This document shows, piece after piece, positions 62,846-64,000 of a stretch of 64,000 bases of DNA. The stretch's first letter is position 1; the number at the start of each line of letters is the position of its first letter. The notes below the pieces were generated by a model, which had not been told where the DNA came from, searched no databases, and saw nothing but the letters and a program-made list of their open reading frames with translations. The DNA comes from Aedes albopictus (Eukaryota; Arthropoda; Insecta; Diptera; Culicidae): NCBI RefSeq assembly GCF_035046485.1, contig NC_085138.1, positions 341,384,263 to 341,448,262 on the forward strand. Direction: 5' to 3'. The translations under genes and the position numbers were made by a program.

Positions 62846-62960
62846 ATAGGGCACTGCATGAAATTCTCTCCTTCCCTTTCACTCCTACAGAAACTTTGTA
62901 AACAACAAGGCCAAGAAACGTCAAAATCCCATACAAAACCAAAACAGTGCAGTGCCCTAT
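62846..62960. mobile_element. 115-bp TIR element, ATAGGGCACTGCA (copy 1)
   Basis: The TIR ATAGGGCACTGCA is exact at both ends. The interior holds ACAACAAGGCCAAGAAACGT. It differs from the next copy by a few bases. Confidence 0.85.
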
Positions 62961-63010
62961 TGGTGCTCAAATTCAATGCTTACTATGTTAACATCCCCCC
63001 TTAAGTGTGT

Positions 63011-63125
63011 ATAGGGCACTGCATGAAATTCTCTTCTTCTCTTTTACTCTTACAGAAATTTTGTAAACAACAAGGCCAAGAAACGTCAAAATCCCATACA
63101 AAATCAAAACAGTGCAGTGCCCTAT
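63011..63125. mobile_element. 115-bp TIR element, ATAGGGCACTGCA (copy 2)
   Basis: Same orientation, same length and over 90 percent identical to 62846-62960, 50 bp away. The right flank TTGGT is also shared, so the true element may be a little longer or the pair may be a local duplication. Confidence 0.85.
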
Positions 63126-63179
63126 TGGTATAAATCCTAATAAATAACTTCCCGTCTTCTTGCATCTGCCTGCTGAAGA

Positions 63180-63860
63180 TTAGAAGCTACGTGTTTCAGT
63201 TCGAACGATTTCGCCTCCACTTGCCAACGAAGTGGTGTCGCACGTCCATATGCTTTGTTCTCTCCGAGTAGTCCATCTCCTTCTCCCTCAGGCAAATTGA
63301 GCTCTTGTTGTCGCACTTGATGATCAAGGACTCGTTGATACCGTACAGCTCGCGGATCAACCCTCGCCAGCAGACGGCCTCTTGAGTGACCGTGGAAAGT
63401 GCCATGTATTCCGCTTGCGTGGTCGATAAAGCAACAGTTGCTTGTCTTCTAGAACTCCAGGAAACCGCTCCGCCACAATGCAGAAATACGTAACCGCTGA
63501 CAGTTCGCTTCGCCTACGGATCGTTCGCCCAGTCGGCATCGCTGTATCCAGAAAACGCCGGATCCGCAACTCTCATTTAAGTCATTATTCACTTCTTAGT
63601 TCTCTTGAGGTATCGCAAAAGCCTCTTGGCCGCTGCCAGTGTGAAAGACCCGGATCGCTGCAGAACGAACTTACCACGCTTACCGCATGACTGATGTCTG
63701 GCCTCGTGCACTGTGCGATTAACTGAAGACCTCCAATCAGCTCGCAAAATGGAACTTCCTTCATCCTTTCATGTTCCCCCGCATTTCGTGGGCTCATCGT
63801 CTTCAGCAATCGCTGGTTCGCGTCCAGCGGCACTGGATTGCAATCCACCATATTCCTCTC
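63180..63860 (-). pseudogene. Ty1/copia pol remnant (RT end and RNase H)
   Basis: On the minus strand the RT C-terminus (about 63851-63600) reads ELIGGLQLIAQCTRPDISHA. After frame changes come the RNase H parts: a GYSDADWA-type region near 63540, MALSTVTQEAVCWRGLI at 63405, and the CDNKSSICL and ERTKHMDVRHHFV block down to about 63200. Frameshifts break it. It is a different copia lineage from 53637-55600. The upstream part is replaced by other sequence at 63870. Confidence 0.75.
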
Positions 63861-63877
63861 GATGTATCTCTCCTTCT

Positions 63878-63896
63878 TCTTCTTCTTCTTCTTCGT
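63878..63896 (+). repeat. (TTC)n microsatellite
   Basis: About six TTC units next to the copia remnant and the SINE fragment. Confidence 0.7.
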
Positions 63897-63924
63897 TATG
63901 GCTCTACGTCCCCACTGAGTCTTG

Positions 63925-64000
63925 GCCTGCCTCGCTTCAACTTAGTGTTCTTTGAGCATTTCCACAGTTACTATTTGAACGGCTTCCATTGCGTGCCATT
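63925..64000 (-). mobile_element. SINE fragment at the window end
   Basis: CTTAGTGTTCTTTGAGCATT and the TTCCACAGTTA block match the body of the SINE at 1138-1424 in the same orientation. It continues beyond the window. Confidence 0.55.

Overview
The window reads as a piece of a culicine mosquito genome, most likely Aedes. Three intron-rich or compact protein genes with clear insect orthologues sit in a very large amount of repeat DNA: LOA/Lian-like, RTE-like, R1-like and Ty1/copia retrotransposons, tRNA-derived SINEs, and many short terminal-inverted-repeat (TIR) elements of the kinds common in Aedes. No organism name can be proved from the sequence alone.

Host genes. (1) PSMG3, proteasome assembly chaperone 3, is a single-exon gene on + at 12187-12558. 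(2) A retinoid-inducible-type serine carboxypeptidase (SCPEP1-like) lies on -. Its four coding exons span 12962-29017; all splice phases agree and give a 446-residue secreted S10 peptidase with an intact Ser-Asp-His triad. It converges on PSMG3. A TATA box plus initiator lies about 170 bp upstream of its ATG. (3) An axonemal inner-arm dynein heavy chain (DNAH3/7/12 group, best fit DNAH3) lies on - from 59685 to 38042. Nine coding exons with consistent phases give about 3930 residues. One exon is 5.8 kb and intron 1 is 8.8 kb. The genes are not functionally linked in any obvious way.

Layout. 1-12 kb: repeats, a broken LOA-clade LINE with two small elements inserted in it, and an inverted second copy of its 3' end forming arms of about 1 kb. 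12-29 kb: PSMG3 and the carboxypeptidase. Carboxypeptidase intron 3 is almost entirely one 6.49-kb element with 15-bp hAT-like TIRs and a perfect 8-bp target duplication, filled with a degenerate 12-bp minisatellite. Intron 1 holds an RTE-like LINE, a ~150-bp tandem repeat broken by a hAT-type element with a perfect 8-bp duplication, and several palindromic elements. 29.8-34.2 kb: a second, inverted copy of the minisatellite-filled element, containing a putative solo LTR. 34-38 kb: a SINE and a broken R1-like LINE. 38-59.7 kb: the dynein gene, whose intron 1 carries R1 gag pieces, an internally deleted copia element and nested TIR elements. 59.7-64 kb: intergenic DNA, two 115-bp TIR elements and a copia pol remnant.

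The most interesting finds are the 6.5-kb hAT-like element made of minisatellite DNA with its inverted relative, and a family of 403-bp near-perfect palindromes. Two palindrome copies have identical length and perfect 8-bp duplications, and they lie in introns of two different genes, where they could fold into RNA hairpins.
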